Of a stretch of DNA of 64,000 bases, positions 46,701 through 57,189 are shown in pieces. Every line of letters begins with the position of its first letter. Within the stretch, counting starts at the first letter, position 1. Origin of the DNA: Bidens hawaiensis (Eukaryota; Streptophyta; Magnoliopsida; Asterales; Asteraceae); contig JAIQDT010000001.1 of NCBI GenBank assembly GCA_021521415.1, forward strand, positions 5,828,001-5,892,000, written 5' to 3'. The notes beneath the pieces were generated by a model. The model saw only the letters and a list, made by a program, of their open reading frames with translations, was not told the origin of the DNA and did not search any database. The translations under genes were made by a program, and so were the position numbers.

Positions 46701-47063
46701 GTTTTTTTTTTTGTGTAGGTTGTGCATCGGATTTTCGCGAACACATCCTATGATGATGCCATGAGTGCAGCCCTCAACGCTTCTCATGAGGATGGAGAGA
46801 GAGCTGGATTCTTGCTTGGTCTAGGATTCGCAGAGAAAGGCATCCCGCCTTCCAAATTTCCTCTATATGATGTTGACACTAAAGCTGCCTACGACCAAGC
46901 TGTGAACCAGTATGCTGCTTTTTCTAATCCGGTTGTGGAGAAGGTGAACGAAGTTGCTGCTGCTGATGACGGGCTAACTGTTCTCAAATCTTTCCTTGAA
47001 CAGTCGCAGCCAACTGATGATGCGGGTTCAAGTGGGTTTGGAGGGAGTGGTCCCGAAGCCTGA
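43791..47063 (+). pseudogene. Antisense five-exon gene in element D: putative gypsy-type transposon protein
   Basis: Exons by frame and GT-AG signals: 43791-44568, 44633-45163, 45242-45820, 45890-46644, 46719-47063. Introns are 64-78 bp and every junction keeps the frame. Exon 1 matches my memory of the Transposase_28 / 'putative gypsy type transposon' domain: GKIGVYASFFLYGNLRFPLTKFV at about residue 75, FEWVCRILGIEP and FYTWRCIQGWYTL. Exon 2 is acidic with a basic KKKAAGAKGKTK patch. Exon 3 is Ser/Thr/Ala-rich, low complexity. Exon 4 is a long coiled coil (LLCRENDKLKTA through EALSHKDWLLREALP). Exon 5 is acidic and ends SGPEA. Length about 995 codons. A TAG occupies the last codon of exon 4 (46642-46644). 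The protein's role is unknown. Confidence 0.75.
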
Positions 47064-47203
47064 ATCTTGAGATTCCTCCAAGCCGTTAGGATAGATTTGT
47101 ATTTTTTGTAGGCGGGTAGATACCTGGCCGTTTTGTAATGTTTGAACAGCTTTTATCGTGAATATAAATGATTGTGCGGGTAGGACTGTCACTTTCACTT
47201 AAT

Positions 47204-47664
47204 GGCTTGCTTTATAAACGTTATATGATTTGCTCATGCATATTTTAGTTTAATTTAGCAATTGCCTTGCCTTATAAACATTATATGATTTGCTCATGCA
47301 TATTTTAGTTTAATTTAGCAATTTTCTAAGTGTTTTGAATAAGTTAACTTTTCGACGCGTGTCAGATAATAGGTTAATGTTCTGTTTCCTTTATCATGAT
47401 TGTGCGGGTAGGACCGTCACTTTCACTTAGTAGGATGACCAAACTTTATCTATATATGACCTGCGTGAAGGTTTTCCTCATCTTTTCCTTAGAAATTTTC
47501 TAAGTGTTTTGAATAAGTTAACCTTTCGACGCGTGATTGATAATAGGTTAATGTTCAGTTTCCTCTATCATGATGTGCGGGTAGGACCGTCACTTTCACT
47601 TAGGATGACCAAACTTCACCTATATCTGACCTGCGTGAAGGTTTTCCTCATCTTTTCCTTAGAA
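47204..47664. repeat. Two tandem duplications (60 bp and ~172 bp)
   Basis: A 60-bp unit (TTATATGATTTGCTCATGCA core) occurs twice at 47204-47323. A ~172-bp unit (ATTTTCTAAGTGTTTTGAAT start, TTTCGACGCGTG, GTGCGGGTAGGACCGTCAC) occurs at 47321-47494 and 47495-47664, with a fragment before and after. It lies between the antisense gene's stop and the integrase tail; AATATAAATG near 47160 may serve as its polyadenylation signal. Confidence 0.8.
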
Positions 47665-47856
47665 ATTTTCTACCGTTTTTGTGTTTATGCGGGTTTTGCC
47701 GCTTTCCACACGCAACGACTTACTTCCTCCCTCACTTATTTATGCGGTGAATACCGGCATATCAGTGTGGTCAGTTCATAAGTATAAAGGTAAGGCTATC
47801 AATATCAATGTGATAAGGAGAATCATTTCCATTAGAAGTGGCTCTAGGCCTTTTCT

Positions 47857-48100
47857 TTACAAGTTTGGAATTGATCTACATGTAGCATATGCGTAATTGA
47901 GCTCCATTCCATGTTCTTGGGATGGGGATGTCATCGAGCCTTTCGAGCCGGTATGCGCCCTTTCCCAGAAATTAATGTATGGCCCTTCCCAAACCGGGGC
48001 CAGCTTTCCTGGGCGCTCCTGGTTCGGAATCTCGTTGTTACGCAGTATGTAGTCTCCGACATTGGAGTTGCAGAGTTTCACCCGCGTGCTGTAGTTGTTT
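47857..48100 (-). pseudogene. Element D: integrase C-terminal tail
   Basis: The frame reads VGDYILRNNEIPNQERPGKL then APVWEGPY, the conserved gypsy integrase C-terminal (GPY-type) segment, after which it decays. It directly follows gag remnants, showing that everything from protease to integrase core was deleted near 48100. Confidence 0.75.
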
Positions 48101-48142
48101 CCTCAACTGGGGTTCTACACGCGTTAGCCTGCTCAGCACCCA

Positions 48143-48532
48143 TTACGCCACGAGGTGTGTGAGTTTCCCATCTCTGACGAATGTTTCGACGACATCCTTC
48201 AAGGATATGCATTCCTCCGTGGTGTGTCCTTTTGTCCCGTGGAAGTCACAGGATTTGCTCTGATCAGCGTTTTGACGCTGTCGGATTATTGGAGCCTTTG
48301 GCCATGGGAGCCTCTCGGTGGCAAATATTTCGGTGACGCTTTTGGTGAGTGGCGTCCATCTTGGATTCTGGTTCGACGACTGCATGTTGTCCCTTCCGCC
48401 TAAGAGAGGGCGAGAGTTGGATGAGGTGTCAAAGTTTACCCTTGACTGCCAAATACCAAGCTTCCTCTTTTTGTTTTGTCGGGCGGTATGGACGTTATTT
48501 TCTCTTGTCTTCTAGGTGTAGAGATTTGTGCT
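48143..48532 (-). pseudogene. Element D: gag C-terminus with zinc knuckle
   Basis: Frame 48385-48143 contains CDFHGTKGHTTEECISLKD, the C-x2-H-x4-H-x4-C knuckle typical of Tat-lineage gag. It is separated by stops from the main gag frame (TGA/TAA changes around 48530-48390). Confidence 0.8.
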
Positions 48533-49636
48533 CTAGGGAAGATCTCTACCCAGTTGCTTCTCCTTTTCGGCAAAGCGTTTAGCTGCCATCATGATGGCAT
48601 CCCACGTGGATGGCATGCCGTCTTTACCTGTCAAGGTGCGGATGAGCTCTGGGTACTCAGCGCCCTGGATGAAAACGGCGTGAACAAGATCTTCGCTGAT
48701 ATTGGCCAGACTTAGCTTCTTTGAGTTGAAGCGAGTGATAAAGTCTAGCAAAGATTCGTCTTCTTCCCGGATGCAGTTGAGGATCGTCCATTGCTCTTCA
48801 GTATATTTTCTTTGTTGACTGAAGTGCTGGCTGAATTTGTGCTGGAAGTCTGCCCAATCATAGATGTGGTGGACCGGTAGACGATCAAACCACGCTCTGG
48901 CTGCCCCGACGAGCGTCATCTGGAACATGTAACACCATGTGGGTTCCGTCCAATTACTGACGGTTGCCCCAGCTATAAATCTGTTCAAGTGATCGTCCGG
49001 GTCAGATAGCCCATCATAAGTGCCTATGTTGGACATCTGTTTGGCACTCTTTGGGGCGATTGCTTCCGCAATGTCCCTTGCAAATTTGGACGTTCCCGCA
49101 TTCGCATCTGTTGGTCTGAAAGTTTTGGAGAAGTCACGTGGGTTTCCCCCTGTGTTCTTTGGTTTGAACGTTTCTTCGAGATTTCTTCTCGAGTGGAAGT
49201 CTGTTTCTTTACTCTTCCCTTTCGCCTTATGACGAGGGTTTGCGTCACTATCAGATTCTTCCCAATCTTCATCATCCAAATACTCGCAATCATTGCTCAT
49301 GTTGAGCTGTTGTCGAGTGCTTCCGAATTCGTCATTGGCCTGTTGGAGTGAACGTAAACGTTCATCCAACTCGGCTTGGAATTCTTTCTGACGTGCTTCC
49401 ACCCAAGCTTTAACTTGTTCTAGTGTATGGCGGGGAAGCCTCGTCTGTTGTTTCTCCAACTGGGTATCAATGAATCCCAGGGGAGGATTGTTTACTGCAC
49501 TTGCCCCGGCTTGGGTAACCGGGGTAGTGTTCGTAAAAATCGTGTATTCACCGGTGTTTCCCCCAGTAGCTGGGGTTGTGGTTACCGGATTTTCTTGGTC
49601 ACTCGGTGGCTTTGGCATCGGAGTAACCCTAACCAT
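48533..49636 (-). CDS. Element D: gag (Retrotrans_gag domain)
   Basis: It starts MVRVTPMPKPPSDQ at 49636, 71 bp inside the 5' LTR edge, and stays open for 368 codons. It has a Pro/Thr-rich N-terminus and a coiled stretch LEQVKAWVEARQKEFQAEL. An acidic patch (DCEYLDDEDWEESDSD) is followed by the capsid-like domain: YDGLSDPDDHLNRFIAGA, WCYMFQMTLVGAARAWFDRL, FSQHFSQQRKYTEEQW, ILNCIREEDESLLDFITRFN and TGKDGMPSTWDAIMMAAKRF. These are standard gypsy gag features in the standard order. The 5' position beside the primer-binding site fits gag. It is intact in this segment, so it might still be translated from the LTR promoter. Confidence 0.85.
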   Translation of the reverse strand: MVRVTPMPKPPSDQENPVTTTPATGGNTGEYTIFTNTTPVTQAGASAVNNPPLGFIDTQLEKQQTRLPRHTLEQVKAWVEARQKEFQAELDERLRSLQQANDEFGSTRQQLNMSNDCEYLDDEDWEESDSDANPRHKAKGKSKETDFHSRRNLEETFKPKNTGGNPRDFSKTFRPTDANAGTSKFARDIAEAIAPKSAKQMSNIGTYDGLSDPDDHLNRFIAGATVSNWTEPTWCYMFQMTLVGAARAWFDRLPVHHIYDWADFQHKFSQHFSQQRKYTEEQWTILNCIREEDESLLDFITRFNSKKLSLANISEDLVHAVFIQGAEYPELIRTLTGKDGMPSTWDAIMMAAKRFAEKEKQLGRDLP

Positions 49637-49690
49637 CTTTCCAGAAGTTTGAAAAAACTGAGAAAAAAGATGAATAAGTTCTAGCTTAAT

Positions 49691-49705
49691 GCACGGATGG
49701 CGCCA
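49691..49705 (-). promoter_or_regulatory. Element D primer-binding site
   Basis: TGGCGCCATCCGTGC on the minus strand, one base inside the 5' LTR. The TGGCGCC start is usual for gypsy elements. Confidence 0.85.
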
Positions 49706-49706
49706 A

Positions 49707-50570
49707 TGAAGAAACACTAAATGGCCCAAGCAGATTAAGGCTAATCTTAGGGTCAAGTAGATGTTTCCCACGAGGGTTAGGTCCAGCAAAGATGGTTATT
49801 CTTCTCGACCTGCAAAACAGACACCGTGAGCTCATCACTGAGAAGGGGGGGGGGGGTTCCTCCTTGTGACCACCCTCCGGCGTGAGAATCAGACTAGATT
49901 GCTCTGAATATAAGTGTATATAGAGAGAAATAGCTAGAGAGAAGATGATGATACCGTTCCAAGGTGTTGGAGTATTTACAGCCGAAGGTAGGTTTCCAAG
50001 CAGGTACGGCCAGCTGTATAATATTCCTTTTCCACCAACTACGGGCTATGTTCGTGCCACGATGGGAGTTGGTGGGTAGGCAGCGGCTGATAGTGACATT
50101 TTGTACTGGAGCGTGCTGCTCCTCGTACTATTGTCGGTGAGCTGTCACCCTGTGATTGGTTCATGGGTTGCTTTTGCCAGATCTTGTCTATTTGTCCATA
50201 CCTTGATAGGTATAGTACAAAAGATCTTCTAGAAGAGTACGGACTGGCTCTTTTGGGCGGGAATATTCCCGCCCTGCTTATTCCTTCTTCAGGTGACATT
50301 ACTGAAGTATAAGAGTTAGTGCCTTATGCGTGTAGCCTTACTGTTAGTGCGGGTAGCCTTCCTTCTTGGCTTGTATCTGCAGCTGCGGGAACAGGCAGGG
50401 TACTTTACCAAGGGAGGCTTTCCTGCGGGAACAGCTGGCTTACTGCGTGTAAGGTCTTCATCTCTCTGAGCATGGTGGGTCCTGCGGATCCAGTTGGTCT
50501 TTGCACAGACGTCCCTCTTCAAGGTGAGTCTTGCGGATCTAACATGGCTTTGCTGGGACCTACCTCTTCA
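49707..50570 (-). repeat. Element D 5' LTR (864 bp)
   Basis: Partner of 41938-42768, with the same 20-bp palindrome at 50255-50274 and the ~31-bp segment (AAAACAGACACCGTGAGCTC and on) missing from the other copy. Confidence 0.95.
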
Positions 50571-50575
50571 CTAGC

Positions 50576-50791
50576 TTATATACATTTAATAGGAGCAGCA
50601 TACATATTAAAGAATCAAAACTTGAATTTAACATAATCCAGTTAGCAATGATTAACCATCTTTTATTTACATTGAATTCAAATGTTTACGGAAGAACTGT
50701 GAATGAATTTGAAGTTCAAAAGCTATCCATCTAACATAAAAACAAAAAAAGAATCACTTACTTCCAAGAGAAATAATAAAAAATGCAGTCT
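50576..50791 (-). other. 3' flank of the DUF4220 gene
   Basis: AT-rich, probably the 3' UTR/terminator region. Element D inserted here, 217 bp past the stop codon. Confidence 0.5.
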
Positions 50792-53039
50792 TTATGATGC
50801 AGCTAACCTTGCTCTAGCATGGCCTTGTGATACTTGGAACTGCTCGGTAATGCCCAAATGCGCCATCAGAAGCCAAACATGAGTCAGAAACTCACCGCCT
50901 TTCCGAAGCTGTTGTACATGCTGAAATCCTCTGCAGTGTGTAGCAGTATAAGCTAGAATCTCGATCCATACTTGACAAATGACTTTCCACATGCGTTCCT
51001 TATCTGGCATGTTTTTCAAAGTTGTTGCGAGCCTGCAACCGTCAAAAAGTGCAGATTTGCATCGGTCTCCCTTTACTTTAATAGGCGAAACATCAGGACA
51101 ATAAACTCCAAGCAACTTTTCACATGCTATTACTTTTTCAGTAATTGGACCATTTTCTTTGAAGTAATGTGTGGCTTCAGCACAAGTGTCGCGATACCTG
51201 ATCATGCCAATACCTATTGGCAACATAACAGGATATGACACAAGAAGATACAGCATATAGTCCGATATACGCTTACTTTCCAAACGATACACACCAATGT
51301 CCCCTTGATCAAGATTGTCAATCTTTTCAGAGAAATAGCATAGAGTGGTAGCAATGTGCCATAAGATAATGCTTTGATCAAACTCCACTTTAGTGATACT
51401 CCATAGCAAATCTTTGCAATTATTCTTACTGAGAGAAAAACTACCTCTGTGTCTGCATAATGCTCTCGGTGTGCGAGGCGAGTCAACATGAGGTGTTATG
51501 AAATCTTGAAACTGTTTGTATATCAGATCTTGCAGATTGTTAGAAACTTTGCAATACGTCTTGTAACGATGCTTCACGCGATACTGATCTATCCCAAGGA
51601 ATTTCTGAGCTCTCAAATGGCGAGCAGGCTTCTCTTCAAGTGCGACACTTAGTAGATCTAATTGCGCGATGGCATGAGACCATCGTTGTCTAGTTGGTTG
51701 CTTTAACAATGGAAGTATTAGGTCGTTGCGAGAGTAGCTACGCCGGCTCAGCCAAACATCTGTCCAGTCCGAATGCAGCATGGTAATAACCGCAGATATT
51801 TCCATTACAACTGATGTTGCAAATAATAGATAAGTGATGACAACATCAATGAGCTTGTAATCATCCACATCACAGAGAAAACAAAAGCCCACGAGTACCA
51901 TAAGTATTATGAAAATACTAGTAACCCGAACTACTAGCCCCACAAATGTATACACGACATATGCCTTAGTGTAAAGCATGTCATACGCAAATCCAAGTTC
52001 AATTTCAACTGCAGAGAAAGCTTCACTAGATTTAAGGTTGCGAAAGTAGGACTGGCTATTATCTCTGTCTTCAAATGTGAGTATGAGATCAACGAAAATG
52101 CGTTTGAATGTTTGAAATAGAGCATAAGCTGCTGCTATTTCATCACCCTGAACTTCAAGATATGTATGATCGTTTACCGTGAGGTAGTGGGCTTCTTGGA
52201 CTTCCTTAATGCTCAAATTATACCCTTGCGATTTTTTCAAGCGATAGCTCTCCACGAATTTCGGATAATCAGGTCCCGGGTCAGGTGAACCAAGCATGGA
52301 GTCTCGAAGATGCTCAGTGTTTGCTAGTCTTAGTGCACGAATACGTTCAAAACACTTGATGAAACCCACTATATAAATCAATATGCTTAGCAATGGGAGA
52401 TTAGAACAACCTGGCCAAGACAAGAGGAGGATGTAGATAGCGACTCCTGATTGAAAACCGACTTCTGCCATGTGTCTTAACCAAAGTTCATTATCTTCTA
52501 ACGAGTAGGCCGTAATGGTGTCTGGACCACCAAGGTGAAAAATGAGAAATGGTGCCCAAAAGGACAGGAGCTCGTTTGTGTTTAGCGTTTCTTGTTATGA
52601 TATGGGACGGGAGGTGCTGCAAACGTTTAAGGCACTTCGAGTGATGATGCTAAGAGCTCCAGATGCAACAGCGTATCCCAGTAAGTAGGCGCACCAAAGA
52701 GAAATTCTAATTCGTGTTCTTGGATTGTGTTTTCAAAGGTTGCTTAGTAAAAGCAAGACAATTTGTGATGCAATGCTAAGCAACATTAGTCCCTTTAGGC
52801 CCCAATCGTTCCATGTATTCTTCACGTGGTCCGGTATCATCTCTAGTAGCTTCTTGTGATCTCCTCCAAGGGACATTAAACCTATTGCTGCAAGTAAGTT
52901 ACATTTATAATACAGTCAGCTCAAATTTATTTGGAGAATGTACAATATACTCATGACACTGAATAACTGTTTTTCTGTTTCTTTCATGGGTAAGGTTCAT
53001 GTAAAAGGAGTTAAAAAAAAGTTGTAGGAATTAGGATTT

Positions 53040-53235
53040 AAACTAAGTATTAAAGTGTAACCAAAGGGCTTGTAGTCTTGTGGTATCAAGTTGTGTATAA
53101 AATGGTGTTTCTACCCAAATGTTTGAGGGTTCTAGTCCCGTGGTGGACAAATATGTTCTGTTATACATAAAGACACGTGTAAAGAACCATATATATCATC
53201 TCAACATGTCTCTCAACACTAATACTTGTTTGAAA
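53040..53235 (+). mobile_element. Possible tRNA-derived SINE
   Basis: It contains an A-box-like TAGTCTTGTGG at 53071-53081 and a good B box (GGTTCTAGTCCCG) about 50 bp later, RNA polymerase III promoter spacing. It sits in the proposed intron of the DUF4220 gene. The ends are not clear. Confidence 0.45.
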
Positions 53236-53269
53236 GGGATTTCTAGTCCTATATAAATATAGACGTGGT

Positions 53270-53770
53270 CAGCAGGAGTGTTCAAAACATCCAAATCTTA
53301 AAACGTATCAGATATTATCTGGAAATCTGAATCCAAATTATCCGAAAATTTCGATATTCAAAATTTCGGATATCTGAATTATCTTATATATAATTTTTAT
53401 TTATAAATAATAATATATAATATATAAATTCGGGATAATTTTAAGATATTTTGGTTAACTTTTTGGATATTTCGAATAATTTTCCTAATACTTTGGATAA
53501 ATTTAGGATATTTTAGATAATTTTAAAATATTCTAGATAATTTTCGGATGATATTTTTGTATATTAGGATAACTTATAGATATTTCATATAATTTTAATA
53601 TATTTAGGATATTTTTCGAGTATTTAGGATATCCAAATTATTTTAAAAGACAACTGTAAATTTTTTTATAATTAAAATTTTTTCTAAATTCGGAAATCCA
53701 TTCGGATATACAAATCCGAATCTGAATCTGAAATTTCGAATACCCGGTTTTGAATATCTATAGTTAGTGT
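53270..53770. repeat. AT-rich MITE-like segment
   Basis: Repeated GGATAT/TTTCGGATA/TATTTTGGATAA motifs. It begins GAGTGTTCAAAACATCC and ends near GGTTTTGAATATC. Similar in style to 37855-37985. No clear duplication flanks it. Confidence 0.4.
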
Positions 53771-54228
53771 TTCTAGCGTGTAAATTTTATGATTTATTAT
53801 CCTACAGATAAAGTTTGTAACATTTATTTGATTTAGGTTTTTCTTGTTGTAGCTAGATAAAAGAATAGATGTTGTTAATTTCAACTACAACTTTTAAGCA
53901 TTGGTATAATATTTATTTTTTATGATCCCATTCACACATAGTCTTGCTTTAATAGCTAACAGTAAAAGACCTCAATCTCTTTTTTTCAATCCACTTGCAT
54001 CATAAAGTTTCTCTTTGCTAATTTGAAATTGGGAAGAGTATCAAACTTAAAATAGTGTACACATTACATGGAGAAGTGGGCCTGAATCCAAAGAAATTAC
54101 TAATAAACAATCACCCATCATGCGTATAAATATACAAATTTCTTTTGTTTTTATTGCTATTTACTTATTTTGACGGCAATTAGCCAAGTATGCATCTGAA
54201 CCAGTCCTTTTTTACTTTCTATGCCTAA

Positions 54229-54648
54229 AGAAGAGTTCAAATGTCATCATCATCATCGTACTCAGTATATCCCACCAATAGCAAAGCTATGTTAGGGTCT
54301 GAGGAGGGTAAGATGTAGACAGCCTTACCTCTACCCCATAGGGATAGAGAGGCTGCTTCCGGTGAGACCCCCGGCTCGATAGTAGTTTTGCATCAAGCCT
54401 TGGACATAAAGCACATAGCACTCAATCATCGAGATACCGGCTGATTGGTGCATGTACCCTCGTCTTTCGGCTATCAACGCCACCACATGATGCCTGATTA
54501 ACCTTCCGCCACTTTTAACGTTATTTTCACGAGATTAGTAAAATAACGTCAAAATTAGTGCAATTTCACTTTTGCCCACCCGAGGGTTTACACATATATA
54601 CATAATATGCGCGCACCTCAAGCAGGGCGTTAGAAGAGTTCAAATGTC
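54229..54648 (-). mobile_element. Au-like SINE with 17-bp target duplication
   Basis: The 17-mer AGAAGAGTTCAAATGTC occurs at 54229-54245 and 54632-54648, flanking 386 bp. On the minus strand the insert contains GAGCCGGGGGTCTCACCGGA, CCTCTCTATCCCTATGGGG, GTCTACATCTTACCCTCC and a GATGATGATGAT tail, the layout of the plant Au SINE family. The part on its 5' side (54400-54631) is unlike the Au consensus I know. Confidence 0.7.
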
Positions 54649-55030
54649 TAGTATACAATCATGGAGATCTTGCATCATTCTAGAAGTGTTAGATGAGCTA
54701 GGCCGCCTGGTTACTACCTAGTTCTTGATTAGCTAAGTGCATAATCAGGGGATACATAAACAAATAAATTGTATGCTTTAATACATAAAGTTATAAACCG
54801 TTATTACATTTTTAAATGACATTCTCATTATCTCTTTGATACCGAGATTCACCCGAAATTGATACAAAATTGAAAATCACAATTCGAAAACGAGAGACTA
54901 AGCAGCAACCTAAAGTCTAGCATGATCATCAAACTTCATGATATATATAGTTTGAACAAGTAAATATAAAGAAAACCATGAATGTCAACTAATGACAAAA
55001 AGGTTATGAGAAATTACCAATGGAAGTCAT

Positions 55031-56541
55031 AATAAAACCAGGTTCTTGAAACTGCCCAACTTGTATTCTTAAACTTGTTTCTTGCGTGTGCCCAGTTTAA
55101 AGAAAATGAGAAGATGAAATGGCATTAATATAATGAGACTGGTAGCTTATTACTAATTTCTTGGCAAATCACAAGAAAAAAATAAAAGAGTAGAAAAAGT
55201 TGATTTTACTTGGTTAGCAAGTCGTTCTAGCTTAGCAAAATTTAGCAGCCATGGACCAGACACAAATTTGGGGAAATGGTGACTTAAGTGCCCACCAATT
55301 TTCTAGTTGACTTTGGGTCTTCTAGACATTGGTTCCAAGAAATTGCACCATATATAGAAAAGAGACAAATCGTATGTGTATGTTAGACTACTTTTGGCGT
55401 AGTTGAGTGGTCTTACTCAATATACATATTATCTACTAGGTTGGAAACGTACTACACATGCTTAACTTTTTTCAAATATTTATTTTAATAACATGTTACT
55501 TATTTTTATAAAGATGTTTTATAAAAACAATAAAATTTAAAAGTAAGACTTATGGAATAAGCATATTATTTATCAAATTAAAGAAAATCTCGATTATTTA
55601 TTAGGGGAGAGAGAGATATGAAATTAAAATATAGACTTCGCGATAAATCAACCTGTGTCATCTAATAATAGTAGGAGGTGAAACCAACTACTGAAACGGG
55701 TATCCAGAAATATCAATGACAAAGTAAAGTACCATGTAAGAAAACTGAGAATGGTAGTTTGATGGATTATAAGTGTAGTGTGTGTTGAAGGTGAAATTCG
55801 AAGTGTATTGAATGTCTTTACTCTAGCCGTCGAGATTGTATTTATATCCTCTAGAATGTTATCGATGACATTTAATGCGATTACTATTCACGATTTATTT
55901 GGATGTTAGGCACGTTTCACTTTCTTAAACATTGCTCCCTTCTTAAGGACTTGTTTAGGCAAGCAGTTTAGGTAATGCTTAACTGGAAAGATAACTTGTG
56001 CTAGACTCCTAGGGACTTGGTGTCTCACAACGGTCAAGCCGCTAGAATCCGCATCATGCTAACCTGGATGATGACGAACATGAAGTCCTAAGGTGTTGTG
56101 ATTTCTGGATTCCTGATATTATATGATTGACATTATGCCAACCCATCCGGCGCTTTGGGGTTGTTCAACGTCTGATATAGACTGGCAGATGTGTATTATT
56201 ATTTTTATTAGAAAGAAGATTTTAAAAATTAAAAGGGATAAATTACTCACGTGTAACAATACGATACAGACAAATACGGAAAAGATTATATCTTTTCAGT
56301 CTTTCCAGTTGACTTGAATATTCTCACCATAGGTTCCAAGAAATTGCATGTGTTACAATGGTCATGTGTCGGTAGTAGAGGATTGATGGTGGCAGTGCAC
56401 TCCACCACTTTCCGTGGAACCTACATGGACAGCTTCTATGTGTTTGTGTCCCACTGTTTCTAGATAATTATCTCATTTGTTTCTAATCGAATTAATTAAT
56501 TGGTAAGTTCTTTTTAGCGGCCGGATTTTATTACGACTAAC
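55031..56541. other. Intergenic; upstream of the DUF4220 gene
   Basis: No gene supported. A TATA-like TATATTAA (minus strand) at about 55126-55133 could serve the DUF4220 gene. The 17-mer GGTTCCAAGAAATTGCA occurs at about 55331 and 56331, with weak similarity before it. Confidence 0.4.
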
Positions 56542-56546
56542 TAGCA

Positions 56547-57108
56547 TCAAGTCCTGATCGATAAATAAATACGAATTTAACGACTAACTCTGGTTTATAT
56601 TAATCAGAAAGCCTTATTCAAATAACTGATTAAAACTCTCAAACGTTAACTCGGTTTGACTCTTGATGAACCCTAACTTGGTTGCATCTCATCTGAGACT
56701 AGCATCAAGTCCCGATCGATAAACAAATACGAATTGTACGACTAACTCTGGTTTATATTAATCAGGAAACCTTATTCAAAAAACTGATTAAAACTCTCAA
56801 AACGCTAACTTGGTTTGACTCTTGATTAACCCTAACTTGGTTGCATCTCATCTCTTAACAATCTCTAACTTGGTTGCCCATATTTATAATGTTAACTCTA
56901 ACTTAGCTAACAAGAAACCTAATAACCCTACTTGGTCGTTAAGCAACCCTTGATTATAGGGGTTTTGTAAGAGATGATCTGAAGATGGTATGGTTGAATT
57001 ATGACGAACGATATAATGTAATTCGATAAACGGGTAATTAATAATCCCCCTTTTAATTCTTGGGACAAGCGCTACAATCGGGCCAAACAACAATTGAGCC
57101 AATAATCA
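56547..57108 (-). repeat. Element E 3' LTR with partial tandem duplication
   Basis: TCAAGTCC(T/C)GATCGATAAA starts at 56547 and again at 56705 (offset 158). The second copy runs on to CCAATAATCA at 57108 and matches the 5' LTR. Confidence 0.85.
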
Positions 57109-57189
57109 ACCCCCCCCCCCCCCCAAATTGTTGTACCCGACTCCCCTAATTTTCTTCTCAAAATAGGCGGACCTTCAACTTCAAGATTG

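Larger units (their letters stand above)
41938..50570 (-). mobile_element. Element D: Tat-like Ty3/gypsy element, internally deleted, with antisense gene
   Basis: Complete structure: LTRs 41938-42768 and 49707-50570, target duplication CTAGC at 41933-41937 and 50571-50575, primer-binding site and polypurine tract. In element sense (minus) it encodes gag, then jumps to the C-terminal tail of integrase; protease, RT, RNase H and most of integrase are missing. In the opposite sense it carries a five-exon gene. Tat-lineage elements such as maize Grande are known to hold an antisense ORF downstream of pol, which fits. The LTRs differ by about 16 substitutions by eye plus one ~31-bp indel, so the insertion is fairly young. 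Confidence 0.9.
50792..55030 (-). pseudogene. DUF4220/DUF594 membrane-protein gene with two in-frame stops
   Basis: Exon 2 runs 52887-50792. Proposed exon 1 is 55030-55018 (ATG ACT TCC ATT G, then GT), joined to an AG acceptor at 52889-52888 in frame, about 702 codons in total. The N-terminal DUF4220 part has FWAPFLIFHLGGPDTITAYS and EDNELWLRH, plus hydrophobic segments near 52440-52370, 51960-51880 and 51830-51770, suggesting a multi-pass membrane protein. The C-terminal DUF594 part has DQSIILWHIATTLCYF, SDYMLYLLVSYPVMLP and CQVWIEILAYTATHCRGFQH. The order and length match the plant family; the biochemical role is unknown. A TGA at 52735-52733 and a TAA at 52597-52595 interrupt exon 2 near its start; from 52471 on, 559 codons are uninterrupted. 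It could be a pseudogene or an N-truncated product. Confidence 0.75.

Noticed and set aside
53684..53884. Minus-strand frame in the DUF4220 intron
   Set aside because: AT-rich MITE-like repeats give an accidental open frame.
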